Shown here: in pieces, positions 43,120 through 52,086 of the stretch
Layout of the letters: the number at the start of each line of letters is the position of its first letter
Numbering within the stretch: position 1 is the first letter of the stretch
Source: Thalassotalea sp. Sam97
Lineage (GTDB): Bacteria > Pseudomonadota > Gammaproteobacteria > Enterobacterales > Alteromonadaceae
Reading direction: 5' to 3'
NCBI RefSeq assembly: GCF_041379765.1
Contig: NZ_CP166919.1
Location: 124,001-188,000, forward strand
Length of the DNA stretch: 64,000 bases
Position numbers and translations under genes: made by a program
The notes under the pieces: model-generated
What the model was told of the DNA's origin: nothing
What the model saw: only the letters and a program-made list of their open reading frames with translations
Database searches by the model: none

Positions 43120-43926
43120 TTAGTCATTTGGGCTAACCGCATCACTACGGTTTTCAACCGAGATGTCATTGGTATTTGGTACTGCTGATGAATGTTGGCT
43201 TGCATATTGTTGCGTTGGCAGTAATTCGGAAATACTTACCAGATCAATACGATGCTTTTGCAGTAATGGTAACATACGTTTTAGCACGCGAATAGTTGGC
43301 GGGTGCGGGTGGGCAATAGCTACTGTTTGTTGATTTTGCTTACTCATTTCTAGCATCTTATAAAACTGGCGCTCTATGTAGGCTTCGTTGCGCTTATTAT
43401 CGAGAAATATGTGACGATGTAAGCTGGGGACGCCTTGACGCTGCGCGACTTGTTGAGCTTGCGAGTTAGCACTGGTTTTTGAATCAAGAAAAAATAATTG
43501 CTTTTCTTTTAAGAAACGCATCGTCCAAGACATGGGTTCAAATTTTTGCGTCAGCAAACTGCCCATATGATTATTGATACCAATAACATAAGGGATATCT
43601 GCAATCGACGCTTCTAATGTTTTGCGGACACTGGCTTCATCCATATCCGATGTCAGGGCACCTGGACCTAATAACAGGTTGTAGACCGACTGCATGGGTA
43701 CATGCAATAAGACTTCTCGTTGTTGAGCATTGGCTAAAATAGCAAGATCGCGACCAAATGGTGTATGCGGCAGGACGGACAGGGTCACTTCTTTTGGTAA
43801 AGCTAAGGTATCGCGATCACTGGCGCGATAACCAATGTCATCAATGACGATAGCTAGCTTGTTTGAATGTTGCTGTGCACGAGCATCAGCGATGAATATG
43901 CAAAAAAGTAAAAACAGTATCCGCAC
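43120..43926 (-). CDS. yibQ: Divergent polysaccharide deacetylase family protein YibQ
   Basis: A 268-residue periplasmic protein with signal peptide (MRILFLLFCIFIADARA). The divergent deacetylase fold is seen in KLAIVIDDIGYRASDRDTLALPKEVTLSVLPHTPFG, REVLLHVPMQS, INNHMGSLLTQ and FLDSKTS. YibQ follows envC in Enterobacteria, as here, although a 277-bp gap separates the two. Enzyme activity of the family is not established. The Ser/Asn-rich C-terminal tail is a variable extension. It is the boundary between the exosortase locus and housekeeping genes. Confidence 0.9.
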   Translation of the reverse strand: MRILFLLFCIFIADARAQQHSNKLAIVIDDIGYRASDRDTLALPKEVTLSVLPHTPFGRDLAILANAQQREVLLHVPMQSVYNLLLGPGALTSDMDEASVRKTLEASIADIPYVIGINNHMGSLLTQKFEPMSWTMRFLKEKQLFFLDSKTSANSQAQQVAQRQGVPSLHRHIFLDNKRNEAYIERQFYKMLEMSKQNQQTVAIAHPHPPTIRVLKRMLPLLQKHRIDLVSISELLPTQQYASQHSSAVPNTNDISVENRSDAVSPND

Positions 43927-44203
43927 AGAAAATTCTTATTGTTATAAAGCTTTGTGTTAACAGCGTTTGCAGGCGATTAAGCAACCGTATATTGCAGTGC
44001 TAGGTACGTCAGCTTGTTATTATAATGATTCTACTCTACCTTATTCTGTTATCGCAAATCCAGCGTCTTTTGTAATTTACTCGTTAAGGTGTGGTGACTG
44101 CTTAAAAAATCGCTGAGACGAGCAATTGCTAACCGTTTTAATCGGTTATCTTAGTCGTAAATAAGATATTTAATTACCTGCTGATTGTGCTGAGGAGCAG
44201 TGA

Positions 44204-45361
44204 CTAGCGACACCAGAGTTTGGGGTTAACCGGTTTACCTTTATGACGGATTTCAAAATACAAGCCTGATTGATTTACCCCGCCTGACTGGCCAACGAGA
44301 GCGATAGGCTCGCCAATAAGGACATTGTCACCGACATTTTTTAGTAACGCTTGATTGTGACCGTAAAGACTCATGTAGCCATCACCGTGATCAATTACAA
44401 TCACTAAACCGTAGCCTTTTAGCCAATCAGCGAACAACACCGTACCATTGTGAATAGCATTAACTTGCCGGCCAACAGGCGCATGCATCAGTACCCCTTT
44501 CCAGCGTAAATAACCTTGCTTACGGCTACCAAAAGCGTGAGCGACACGGCCTTTGACAGGCCATTTTAGTTTACGTTTTAATTTGCTTAAACCATTGAAC
44601 TCATTCTGTTCGCGCAGTGATGCTTGTATTTTTGCCAAAGTGCGGATCAGTGATTTCTCTTCACCTTCGAGCTTTTTCAGACGCTGCTTAGAGGTGGTGA
44701 TTTGGGCACTTAATTCATCAAGTGTTGTTTGTCGTTGTGTTTGTTTTTGAACCAGCAGTTGACGTTGCTGTTGTTGTTGTTCGATAAGTTTTTGCAGTTG
44801 TTGTGCTTGTTGTTGTTGTTGCTGTTCTACTTGATTAATCTTTTCCAATAATTCAGTAAAGTTACTGATACTGCTAATACGCGCATCATTTAAGTATTGA
44901 TAATAGGTTAATGTGCGTTGAACTTGCTCAGGTTTTTGTTGGTTAAGGAGCAGTTTAATATAATCGTGATGTCCCGCGGAATAGGCGCTGCGTAGTTGCT
45001 CGGCTAATAGTTGTTCTTGTTGATGTTTTTGTTCTACAAGTTGTTTTTGCTGAGTGTTTAATTCCGCTAAACGTTGCTTGGTTTGTTGTTGCTGGTTTTG
45101 CGTTGCGCGTAATTTTGTTGCTAATTGGGCAATCAACAAGTCGTCTTGCTTAAGTTGTTCCTCGACTTTTTGACGCTCTTGGTCATTGCTTTTAAGCTGC
45201 TGTTGCTGTGACTTAATTTGTTGCTTTATATCGTTTAAATCTTCTTTGGTTGCTTGTTGTTGAGTCTGTGAAGCAAATCCTAACCACGGCAATACGGCGC
45301 ACAGTACCACTACCGTGCGCCATATGTTTTTTAGCTTGATAATCGAGGCGTTATTACTCAC
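44204..45361 (-). CDS. envC: Murein hydrolase activator EnvC
   Basis: A 385-residue periplasmic activator of AmiA/AmiB amidases at the septum. After the N-terminal hydrophobic signal (VVLCAVLPWLGFASQ) comes a long coiled coil, unusually rich in Gln (runs of five and more encoded by CAA/CAG repeats around 44,770-44,830), then a LytM (M23) domain: GRVAHAFGSRKQGYLRWKG, GTVLFADWLKGYGLVIVIDHGDGYMSLYGHN, and SGLYFEIRHKGKPVNP. The metal-binding His residues of active M23 enzymes are incomplete (LYFEIRH instead of H-x-H), as expected of EnvC. It overlaps gpmI by 8 nt. Operon order gpmI-envC-yibQ matches E. coli. Confidence 0.93.
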   Translation of the reverse strand: MSNNASIIKLKNIWRTVVVLCAVLPWLGFASQTQQQATKEDLNDIKQQIKSQQQQLKSNDQERQKVEEQLKQDDLLIAQLATKLRATQNQQQQTKQRLAELNTQQKQLVEQKHQQEQLLAEQLRSAYSAGHHDYIKLLLNQQKPEQVQRTLTYYQYLNDARISSISNFTELLEKINQVEQQQQQQAQQLQKLIEQQQQQRQLLVQKQTQRQTTLDELSAQITTSKQRLKKLEGEEKSLIRTLAKIQASLREQNEFNGLSKLKRKLKWPVKGRVAHAFGSRKQGYLRWKGVLMHAPVGRQVNAIHNGTVLFADWLKGYGLVIVIDHGDGYMSLYGHNQALLKNVGDNVLIGEPIALVGQSGGVNQSGLYFEIRHKGKPVNPKLWCR

Positions 45362-46898
45362 TCAGCTGCATCAATGCTTGGCCTGTCATTTGTTCAGGCT
45401 GTTCCATTGCCATTAGGTGTAATAAAGTGGGGGCTATATCGCTCAAAGCGCCCGTTGGTTTAACACTTGCATTGCGACCAACATAGATCAATGGCACCGG
45501 CTCACAAGTATGCGCGGTATGCGCTTGTCCGGTTGCCGCATTCACCATCATTTCGGCATTACCGTGGTCAGCTGTAATTAGACACTCACCACCGTTGCGT
45601 TGTAATGCGTCAACTACTCGGCCGATTGCGCTATCAACCGCTTCACAGGCTTTTACCGCAGCATCGAATTTGCCTGTATGGCCGACCATGTCGCCATTTG
45701 GGTAGTTACAAACAATAAGGTCGTACTTACCACTATCAATCGCTTCGACTAATTTGTCGGTAAGCAGCCCTGAATTCATTTCTGGCTGCATGTCGTACGT
45801 GGCAACTTGCGGTGATGGCACTAAAACACGATCTTCACCAGCAAAGGTATCTTCACGGCCACCACTAAAAAAGAATGTGACATGCGCATACTTTTCAGTT
45901 TCTGAAATGCGCAGCTGGGTTTTATTGTGTTGCTCTAGCCATTCACCCAATACATTGACCAGATCTTCAGTAGGAAATGCTACGCTGGTATCAATATCGG
46001 CTGCATATTCGGTTAACATCACAAAATCGCCAATATTTGGCACACGTTTACGTGTAAAGCCAGCGAAATCACTATCGGTAAAGCAGCGGGTAAATTGACG
46101 TGCACGATCAGCCCTGAAGTTCATAAAGATCATCGCATCGCCATCTTCAATAGTAATGGTTTTACCATCAGGCGTTTTAATGGCTGTTGCACTAACGAAT
46201 TCGTCGTTTTCATCGCGTTGATAGGCTTGTTGTAAGGCGCTAACGGCATCGTCAGCAGAATATTGGCCAATACCGTCAACCATTAAGTCATAGGCTTGTT
46301 CTACACGTTCCCAACGTTGATCGCGATCCATTGCATAATAGCGACCAATAATCGACGCGACTTGACCGTTACCAAGCTCGGCAAACTTTTGTTCTGCCTT
46401 TTTTAACGACGCCTCAGCGCTACGAGGTGGTGTATCACGGCCGTCAAGAAAGGCGTGTAGATACACTTTGTTTGCACCGCGAGCTTTAGCCATGTCGAGT
46501 AGTGCAAAAATATGGTCTTCATGACTGTGTACGCCACCAGGCGACATCAATCCAAATACATGAACCGCCTTATCGTTGTTAACAGCGTTATCAATGGCGT
46601 TGGTTAATGCTGGAGTTTCACAAAAGCTACCATCGTCTATAGCTTTGGTGATACGCGTGAAATCTTGATAGACGATGCGGCCAGCACCAAGATTTACATG
46701 ACCAACTTCTGAGTTACCCATTTGCCCTTCAGGTAGACCAACGGCCATACCAGATGTTTCAATTAACATGTTTGGATAGGTTTTCATTAGGTTATCTAAT
46801 ACCGGCGTATGCGCGTGGAAAATAGCATTAGACTCAGTGTTCTCACGATATCCCCAACCATCAAGGATAAGTAATACCATGGTTTTTTTGTTGCTCAT
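45354..46898 (-). CDS. gpmI: 2,3-bisphosphoglycerate-independent phosphoglycerate mutase
   Basis: Glycolytic enzyme of 514 residues that interconverts 3- and 2-phosphoglycerate using two Mn ions. The alkaline-phosphatase-fold motifs are complete: VLLILDGWGYRE at the N-terminus, the phosphoserine site GQMGNSEVGHVNLGAG, LHAFLDGRDTPPRSA, FFNFRADRARQFT-like IFMNFRADRARQF, and CNYPNGDMVGHTG with LITADHGNAEMM for the second metal. It is the first gene of the minus-strand group and diverges from yibN, the usual position in gammaproteobacteria. Confidence 0.97.
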   Translation of the reverse strand: MSNKKTMVLLILDGWGYRENTESNAIFHAHTPVLDNLMKTYPNMLIETSGMAVGLPEGQMGNSEVGHVNLGAGRIVYQDFTRITKAIDDGSFCETPALTNAIDNAVNNDKAVHVFGLMSPGGVHSHEDHIFALLDMAKARGANKVYLHAFLDGRDTPPRSAEASLKKAEQKFAELGNGQVASIIGRYYAMDRDQRWERVEQAYDLMVDGIGQYSADDAVSALQQAYQRDENDEFVSATAIKTPDGKTITIEDGDAMIFMNFRADRARQFTRCFTDSDFAGFTRKRVPNIGDFVMLTEYAADIDTSVAFPTEDLVNVLGEWLEQHNKTQLRISETEKYAHVTFFFSGGREDTFAGEDRVLVPSPQVATYDMQPEMNSGLLTDKLVEAIDSGKYDLIVCNYPNGDMVGHTGKFDAAVKACEAVDSAIGRVVDALQRNGGECLITADHGNAEMMVNAATGQAHTAHTCEPVPLIYVGRNASVKPTGALSDIAPTLLHLMAMEQPEQMTGQALMQLSE

Positions 46899-47101
46899 TT
46901 TGAAATGTCCAAATCTCTACGAAAAATAAATTACTGCAATACAACTGTCGATTTTGCCAAAGTTCATAAAAAAGCGCCAGCGTGCAGTTTAAAAGATAGG
47001 CTATTTTTTGAATTAACTGGATTCTTTGTCGGCAAAAGGTATACTTTGACCCCGATTTATAGTTATAGGTTATCGGTGGATAACCATTATTTGCGAGAAC
47101 A

Positions 47102-47533
47102 ATGTACATGGATCAATTTATCACTTTTGCAGCGAACAATCAGCTATTAACCATGTTGTGGTTAGCAATTGCGACAATGCTTGTTGTTTCGATTGTAAAA
47201 AGCAAGCTGTCTAAGGTTACCGAAATTAATAACCAGCAACTGACTCTGCAAGTGAACCGTGAAGATGGCATTATTGTTGATATCCGCAATGACGGTGAAT
47301 TTAAAAAGGGCCACATTATCGGCTCTAAACAATTGTCGATGGAAAAAATCAATAATAATAACTTTCAAGGTCTTGAAAACAGTAAAGACAAACCCATTAT
47401 AGTGGTATGTACGGCTGGAATTTCGGCTGTTAAGGCGGCCAATGCCTTATCTAAAGCAGGCTTTGAGAAGGTCAGTGTGCTTAAAGGCGGTTTTAATGCT
47501 TGGCAAAGTGCCAGTCTACCAATTGCAAAATAA
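47102..47533 (+). CDS. yibN: Rhodanese-like membrane protein YibN
   Basis: A 143-residue protein with one N-terminal TM (LLTMLWLAIATMLVVSIV) and a cytoplasmic rhodanese domain. The active-site Cys lies in IIVVCTAGISAVKAANAL, flanked by EDGIIVDIRNDGEFKKGHIIGSK and VLKGGFNAWQSA. ATG 47,102 and the in-frame ATG 47,108 are both possible starts. The TM-anchored sulfurtransferase fold is typical of the gene before grxC in gammaproteobacteria. It leads the yibN-grxC-secB-gpsA group. Confidence 0.92.
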   Translation: MYMDQFITFAANNQLLTMLWLAIATMLVVSIVKSKLSKVTEINNQQLTLQVNREDGIIVDIRNDGEFKKGHIIGSKQLSMEKINNNNFQGLENSKDKPIIVVCTAGISAVKAANALSKAGFEKVSVLKGGFNAWQSASLPIAK

Positions 47534-47578
47534 TTCACCAATATCGTTATCTCGTTGGTAATTTAGTCAGGAAAGTTT

Positions 47579-47839
47579 ATGGCAAACGTTGTTTTATATA
47601 CGCGACATACCTGTGGTTTTTGTTTCCGCGCCAAGGCGCTGTTACAGCGCAAGCAAATTGCGTTCGATGAAATTAGTATCGATGACTATCCTGAAAAACG
47701 CGATGAGATGATTCAGCGTAGCGGTGGCGGCATGACAGTACCGCAAATCTTTATTAACAATAAGCCGATTGGTGGTTGTGACGATTTGTATGCGCTGGAA
47801 TATCGTGGCGAGCTTGACGCATTATTGGCAGAAAAATAG
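47579..47839 (+). CDS. grxC: Glutaredoxin 3
   Basis: An 86-residue dithiol glutaredoxin. The active site is CGFC (HTCGFCFRAKALL) in place of the more usual CPYC; the Pro is replaced by Gly, which may change redox potential. The glutathione-binding elements GGGMTVPQIFINNKPIGGCDDLYAL are complete. It sits 45 bp after yibN and 41 bp before secB, in the order found in E. coli. Reduces disulfides such as that of ribonucleotide reductase using glutathione. Confidence 0.95.
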   Translation: MANVVLYTRHTCGFCFRAKALLQRKQIAFDEISIDDYPEKRDEMIQRSGGGMTVPQIFINNKPIGGCDDLYALEYRGELDALLAEK

Positions 47840-47880
47840 TAAACAAGCCGTTCGGCTTACATAAATTTTAGGAAGTAACT

Positions 47881-48387
47881 ATGTCTGAACAAAACCAGAA
47901 CCCAGCAACCAATGGTGCTGACGAACAACAAGCGCAACCACAATTTGCTATTCAGCGTGTCTATACTAAAGACGTATCGTTTGAAACGCCAAGCAGTCCG
48001 GCCATTTTCCAAAAAGAATGGCAGCCAGAAGTTAAACTAGATATCGACACGCGTTCTAAGAAACTAGCTGATGACATGTATGAAGTGGTATTAGCGCTAA
48101 CCGTTACTTCTAAGCTAGGTGAAGAAGTGGCATTTTTATGTGAAGTACAACAAGCCGGTATTTTCACTGTTGCAAATATGCCAGAGCCACAATTAGCGCA
48201 CACGCTAGGTTCATTCTGCCCGAACACGCTATTCCCATACGCTCGCGAATTAGTGTCTAGCCTAGTATCTCGTGGTACCTTCCCGCAGTTAAATTTAGCA
48301 CCAGTTAACTTTGATGCGTTATTTGCGTCATATGTTCAACAGCGTGCAGCGCAAGCTGGCAACGCAGAGCAAAAAGCGGACGCCTAA
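47881..48387 (+). CDS. secB: Protein-export chaperone SecB
   Basis: A 168-residue tetrameric chaperone that delivers unfolded pre-proteins to SecA. Family landmarks are FAIQRVYTKDVSFETPSSPAIF, LTVTSKLGEEVAFLCEVQQAGIF, LGSFCPNTLFPYARELVSSLVSRGTFPQLNLAPVNFDALF. The acidic/Gln-rich N-terminal extension and the Ala/Gln-rich C-terminus are variable. Its last base is shared with the gpsA start (TAATG), so both are translationally linked. Confidence 0.97.
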   Translation: MSEQNQNPATNGADEQQAQPQFAIQRVYTKDVSFETPSSPAIFQKEWQPEVKLDIDTRSKKLADDMYEVVLALTVTSKLGEEVAFLCEVQQAGIFTVANMPEPQLAHTLGSFCPNTLFPYARELVSSLVSRGTFPQLNLAPVNFDALFASYVQQRAAQAGNAEQKADA

Positions 48388-49397
48388 TGACTTCGCAAAC
48401 GGCAGATATTAGTGTAATCGGCGCTGGCTCATACGGCACGGCGCTGGCTTTTTGTTTCGCTCGCAATGGCCATAAAACCCTATTGTGGGGGCGCAATACT
48501 GAGCACGCTGCAGAGATGCGTAAATCAAGAAGTAACGAACGTTATTTGCCGGGCTTTACCTTTCCTGACTCGTTAATCGTAGAAAGCGATCTCGAAGCCG
48601 TGGTTAAAGCCAGTCACAATATTTTATTGGTGGTCCCATCGCATGCCTTTGCGGATATGCTCAAGCAGATTAAGCCTATGCTGTCTAGTAAGCATCGTTT
48701 AGCCTGGGCCACTAAGGGCTTAGATCCCGAGCATGGTCGTTTACTGAGAGATGTCGCGGTTGAAGTGGTCGGTGAAGATATGCCGTTAGCGGTATTATCC
48801 GGACCAACCTTTGCCAAAGAAATGGCAGCAGGCTTACCAACAGCGATTTCGGTTGCGGCAACTAACGATGCCTTTGCCAAATCTTTGGCAGATTTACTGC
48901 ACTGTGACAGAACATTTCGCGTTTACCAAAACGATGACTTTATCGGCGTGCAATTAGGCGGTGCAGTAAAGAATGTTATTGCTATCGGTGCAGGTATGGC
49001 TGATGGCATGGGCTTTGGTGCTAATGCACGAACAGCGCTTATAACACGTGGTCTCGCGGAAATGTCACGCTTAGGTGCGGCGCTTGGCGCGAAGCCATCT
49101 ACTTTTATGGGCATGGCTGGTTTGGGCGACTTAGTTCTTACTTGTACTGATAATCAGTCTCGCAATCGTCGTTTTGGTTTGGCGTTAGGATCTGGTGAAA
49201 CGGTTGAGCATGCGATGACTACGATTGGCCAAGTGGTCGAAGGTTATCGCAATACCAAAGAAGTGCACATGCTAGCAAAACGCCATCAGGTTGAAATGCC
49301 GATTGTTGAGCAAATTTATCAAGTGCTTTATCAGGATAAGCCTGCCAAAGAAGCCGCCTTAGATTTACTCGGTCGAGATCGTAAACACGAGTCTTAG
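48387..49397 (+). CDS. gpsA: Glycerol-3-phosphate dehydrogenase [NAD(P)+]
   Basis: A 336-residue enzyme that reduces dihydroxyacetone phosphate to sn-glycerol 3-phosphate for phospholipid synthesis. The NAD(P)-binding loop is ISVIGAGSYGTALAFCF near the N-terminus; LSGPTFAKEMAAGLPTA, the catalytic Lys in QLGGAVKNVIAIGAGMADG and the substrate-binding NARTALITRGLAEM and GLGDLVLTCT are present. Starts on the last base of the secB stop. Followed by a bidirectional terminator shared with trmL. Confidence 0.97.
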   Translation: MTSQTADISVIGAGSYGTALAFCFARNGHKTLLWGRNTEHAAEMRKSRSNERYLPGFTFPDSLIVESDLEAVVKASHNILLVVPSHAFADMLKQIKPMLSSKHRLAWATKGLDPEHGRLLRDVAVEVVGEDMPLAVLSGPTFAKEMAAGLPTAISVAATNDAFAKSLADLLHCDRTFRVYQNDDFIGVQLGGAVKNVIAIGAGMADGMGFGANARTALITRGLAEMSRLGAALGAKPSTFMGMAGLGDLVLTCTDNQSRNRRFGLALGSGETVEHAMTTIGQVVEGYRNTKEVHMLAKRHQVEMPIVEQIYQVLYQDKPAKEAALDLLGRDRKHES

Positions 49398-49413
49398 TCT
49401 TGATGTTATCACT

Positions 49414-49441
49414 AAAAAAACTGGCAATGGCCAGTTTTTTT
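49414..49441. terminator. Bidirectional rho-independent terminator (gpsA/trmL)
   Basis: A7-CTGGC, loop AATG, GCCAG-T7. The A- and T-runs flank the GC stem, so it works in both directions between the convergent gpsA and trmL genes. Confidence 0.9.
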
Positions 49442-49477
49442 ATATCTGTGAAACGGCAATGATTAGTCGCGTTTAGA

Positions 49478-49945
49478 CTACAAGTCAGCGCCAGCAAAAC
49501 CGAGTTGGCGCCACGCTTCGTATATAAGCACCGACACCGAATTAGATAAATTCATGCTCCGCGAATCTTTCACCATCGGGATACGCACTTTATGCTCAGC
49601 TGGTATATAGGCGTGTATTTCTTCTGACAAACCGCGCGTTTCTGCACCAAACATAATGTAATCACCGCTTTGATAATCAATATCTGTGTGCGCTACGGTC
49701 CCGCGCGTTGTTGAGGCGATAATGCGCTTAGGCTGTTCGCTAGCGAGAAAAGCAGCAAAGTCTTTGTGACGCTTTAAGTTAGCAAATTCATGGTAATCAA
49801 GACCTGCACGACGTAAGCGTTTGTCGTCGATATCAAAGCCTAACGGCTCAATAAGGTGTAAACGAAAACCACTGTTGGCGCACAGACGAATAATGTTACC
49901 CGTATTGGGTGGTATTTCCGGTTCAAATAGGACAATATCTAACAT
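49478..49945 (-). CDS. trmL: tRNA (cytidine(34)-2'-O)-methyltransferase
   Basis: A SPOUT methyltransferase of 155 residues that methylates the ribose of the wobble base in tRNA-Leu isoacceptors. It opens MLDIVLFEPEIPPNTGNIIRLCANSG and has the trefoil-knot motifs YIMFGAETRGLSEEI and KVRIPMVKDSRSMNLSNSVSVLIYEAWRQLG. Length is that of the family. It is convergent with gpsA and divergent from fieF. Confidence 0.95.
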   Translation of the reverse strand: MLDIVLFEPEIPPNTGNIIRLCANSGFRLHLIEPLGFDIDDKRLRRAGLDYHEFANLKRHKDFAAFLASEQPKRIIASTTRGTVAHTDIDYQSGDYIMFGAETRGLSEEIHAYIPAEHKVRIPMVKDSRSMNLSNSVSVLIYEAWRQLGFAGADL

Positions 49946-50018
49946 AAGCAGTCAGTAAAAAGAAATAATAACGATTATACTTGATTTGAGTAATTAAGGG
50001 ATAGGTAAACGTAAATCG

Positions 50019-50906
50019 GTGCAGGATAGTCAATACGATAGTTTGGTAAAAATGGCAAGTCGAGCGTCGATAGGTGTTGCCGCAACGATGCTATTGATCA
50101 AACTTTATGCATGGTATGTTTCCTCATCAGCGGCTATGCTGGCCTCTGCAACGGACGCTTTGTTAGACTTGTTGGCATCTAGCATCAGTTTTTTGATTAT
50201 TTCGTTCTCACTCACGCCAGCTGATGCGGAGCATCGCTTTGGTCATGGTAAAGCCGAAAACCTCGGCGCTTTATTGCAAGCAACATTGATAGTCAGCTCT
50301 GCGGCATTGTTAATTTTTCACGGTGTTGAAAGAATGATAACACCTCAACCTATATTGCACAGTAAGGCCGTTATCGTCGTCAGTATCATTGCCATGCTTG
50401 CCACCGTGATGTTGCTATCATTGCAAAAATACGTCATCAGCCGAACGGGTTCTGTGGCCATTCGCGCCGATTCACTGCATTATCAAAGTGATTTATTACT
50501 TAATGTTGGGGTCATTGTCGCTGTATTATTAGCCGATTATGCTTTTGCTATTGCCGATGGCTTATATGCGGTTATTGTCGCATTGTTTTTGTTGTACGGC
50601 TGCATCGGTATTGTAAAACATGCCGTAGATCAGTTGCTTGACCATGAATTAGAGGCCCAAGACATTGATAAAATCAAAGCGATATTGAGACAACATCCAC
50701 AAAGCTTAGGGTTTCATCGTCTGCGCACTCGTCGCTCTGGAAAGCATCGTTTTATCGAGTGTCATGTTGAGTTGGCTGACGATATTAGCCTGATACAGGC
50801 TCATGGCATTGTCACTGAACTCGAGCAACAACTCGTACAACTTTTTCCAGATTGTGAAGTGTTGATCCACGTTGATCCTGTGACAGCGGTAACGGATAAG
50901 CAGTGA
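50019..50906 (+). CDS. fieF: Cation efflux pump of the CDF family (FieF-like)
   Basis: A 295-residue inner-membrane divalent-cation/proton antiporter, expected to export Fe(II) or Zn(II). Six TM segments form the N-terminal two-thirds; metal site A is formed by ATDALLD in TM2 and HYQSD in TM5, and the loop HRFGHGKAENLGA is typical. The cytoplasmic C-terminal domain ends with ECHVELADDISLIQAHGIVTELEQQL and VLIHVDP. The start is GTG at 50,019. No regulator-binding site was recognised upstream. Confidence 0.92.
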   Translation: MQDSQYDSLVKMASRASIGVAATMLLIKLYAWYVSSSAAMLASATDALLDLLASSISFLIISFSLTPADAEHRFGHGKAENLGALLQATLIVSSAALLIFHGVERMITPQPILHSKAVIVVSIIAMLATVMLLSLQKYVISRTGSVAIRADSLHYQSDLLLNVGVIVAVLLADYAFAIADGLYAVIVALFLLYGCIGIVKHAVDQLLDHELEAQDIDKIKAILRQHPQSLGFHRLRTRRSGKHRFIECHVELADDISLIQAHGIVTELEQQLVQLFPDCEVLIHVDPVTAVTDKQ

Positions 50907-50914
50907 CTATAGTT

Positions 50915-50932
50915 AAGGGCGATATGACCCTT
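50915..50932. terminator. Weak hairpin between convergent genes
   Basis: AAGGG, loop CGATATGA, CCCTT, followed by TTAAG, between fieF and the minus-strand hydrolase gene. The stem is only five pairs, so termination is uncertain. Confidence 0.45.
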
Positions 50933-51958
50933 TTAAGTTGTTACAGAGCTTTGCTTGTTAGCAAACCAATCTAAAATATGACTAAGCGCTTGGTTTCGTA
51001 AGTGGTCGGATTCAAATAATAATTCATGCAATGCGCCATCGATAAGCCGTGGTGACGCAGCGTCTGCTTTACTGTTGGGGCACATTTGCAATGCCTGATA
51101 AAACGTATCTTGTTTATCATTACAGACAATGCTTTCATCGCCTGACTGCAGCATCATGATTGGTGTTGTGAGTTTGCAGATGTTGGTAAAAATTTGCTGC
51201 TCGGCATTAATGGCCGCGCTTAACCAAGCAAAGGTCACTCCACCTAATTGAATTTCGCTATGTTTTTTATATAACGCCTGAAACAGTGCAAATCGCTGCG
51301 CTGACTGCATTAAATCGTTACCGTCAAATTTCTTTTCTTTAAACGGACCATAGCCAGGAAAGTACCATGACTGCGTAGTTAACAATCGATTCAGGTGATG
51401 AATGAGTTTTACTATAGCTTTGGCTAACCATGCTGGCACACTGCCAACATCAACTGCAATCATCGGTGCGGTTAACGCTGCTGCAGCAAATACATCGGGG
51501 TAGCGTTGTAAATACAAAATCGCAATATTTCCTCCCATAGAGTGACCGAGTAATAGGGGTTTGCTATTGCATAATGGTAAAACATAGTCACTTACAAGTT
51601 GATGAAGGTCATCAACATAATCATTAAAATTGGCAACATAACCTTTGTGTTTATCCTCTAATTCTCGCTCTGATAAACCTTGTCCACGATGGTCGATAAG
51701 GGCAACATTATAACCATTATTAATGAAATCATAGGTGACTTCTTGATACTTTAGGTAGCTTTCACTGCGACCAGGAGAGATAACGATCCAAGGGCGCGCC
51801 GCATCAATGTTAAATAACGCATAATGAATCGCTAAGCCATCATGACTTGTAAATGAGTCAAATATACCGTGCTGCCAGCGATCATTGATCGCCGCTTGAT
51901 TGTCATCGAGCTCAGTTTCAGAGCTTAATTGGTATGTTGAAACGTTGTTATGGGCCAT
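50933..51958 (-). CDS. Alpha/beta hydrolase, lysophospholipase (PldB-like)
   Basis: A 341-residue monoacylglycerol-lipase/lysophospholipase L2-type enzyme. The core shows VISPGRSESYLKYQEVTYDFIN, LIDHRGQGLSERE, the nucleophile elbow LLLGHSMGGNIAILYLQ and the acid/His region MLQSGDESIVCN and LIDGALHELLFESDHLRN. The HRGQG and GHSMGG pair is characteristic of PldB. No signal peptide is visible. It is encoded alone, convergent with fieF. Likely recycles lysophospholipids at the inner membrane; substrate is inferred from family. Confidence 0.88.
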   Translation of the reverse strand: MAHNNVSTYQLSSETELDDNQAAINDRWQHGIFDSFTSHDGLAIHYALFNIDAARPWIVISPGRSESYLKYQEVTYDFINNGYNVALIDHRGQGLSERELEDKHKGYVANFNDYVDDLHQLVSDYVLPLCNSKPLLLGHSMGGNIAILYLQRYPDVFAAAALTAPMIAVDVGSVPAWLAKAIVKLIHHLNRLLTTQSWYFPGYGPFKEKKFDGNDLMQSAQRFALFQALYKKHSEIQLGGVTFAWLSAAINAEQQIFTNICKLTTPIMMLQSGDESIVCNDKQDTFYQALQMCPNSKADAASPRLIDGALHELLFESDHLRNQALSHILDWFANKQSSVTT

Positions 51959-52086
51959 ATTGGTTTGTTTATCATCGGGCTAGTGTGCGGATAATATTTC
52001 CAGTATATATGTTTGCGCGATGACTTTGTAAGTGGTTCTTGAATTAACTTTTATATGCGACCCAGTTTACTTGTTTGCGTTGTCCA

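Noticed and set aside
44760..44830. Short tandem repeats of CAA/CAG resembling a microsatellite
   Set aside because: They are in frame and encode the Gln-rich coiled coil of EnvC; a coding explanation is sufficient.
46899..47101. Small frames in the gpmI-yibN divergent gap
   Set aside because: They have no recognisable domain, overlap the expected promoters and run into both flanking genes.
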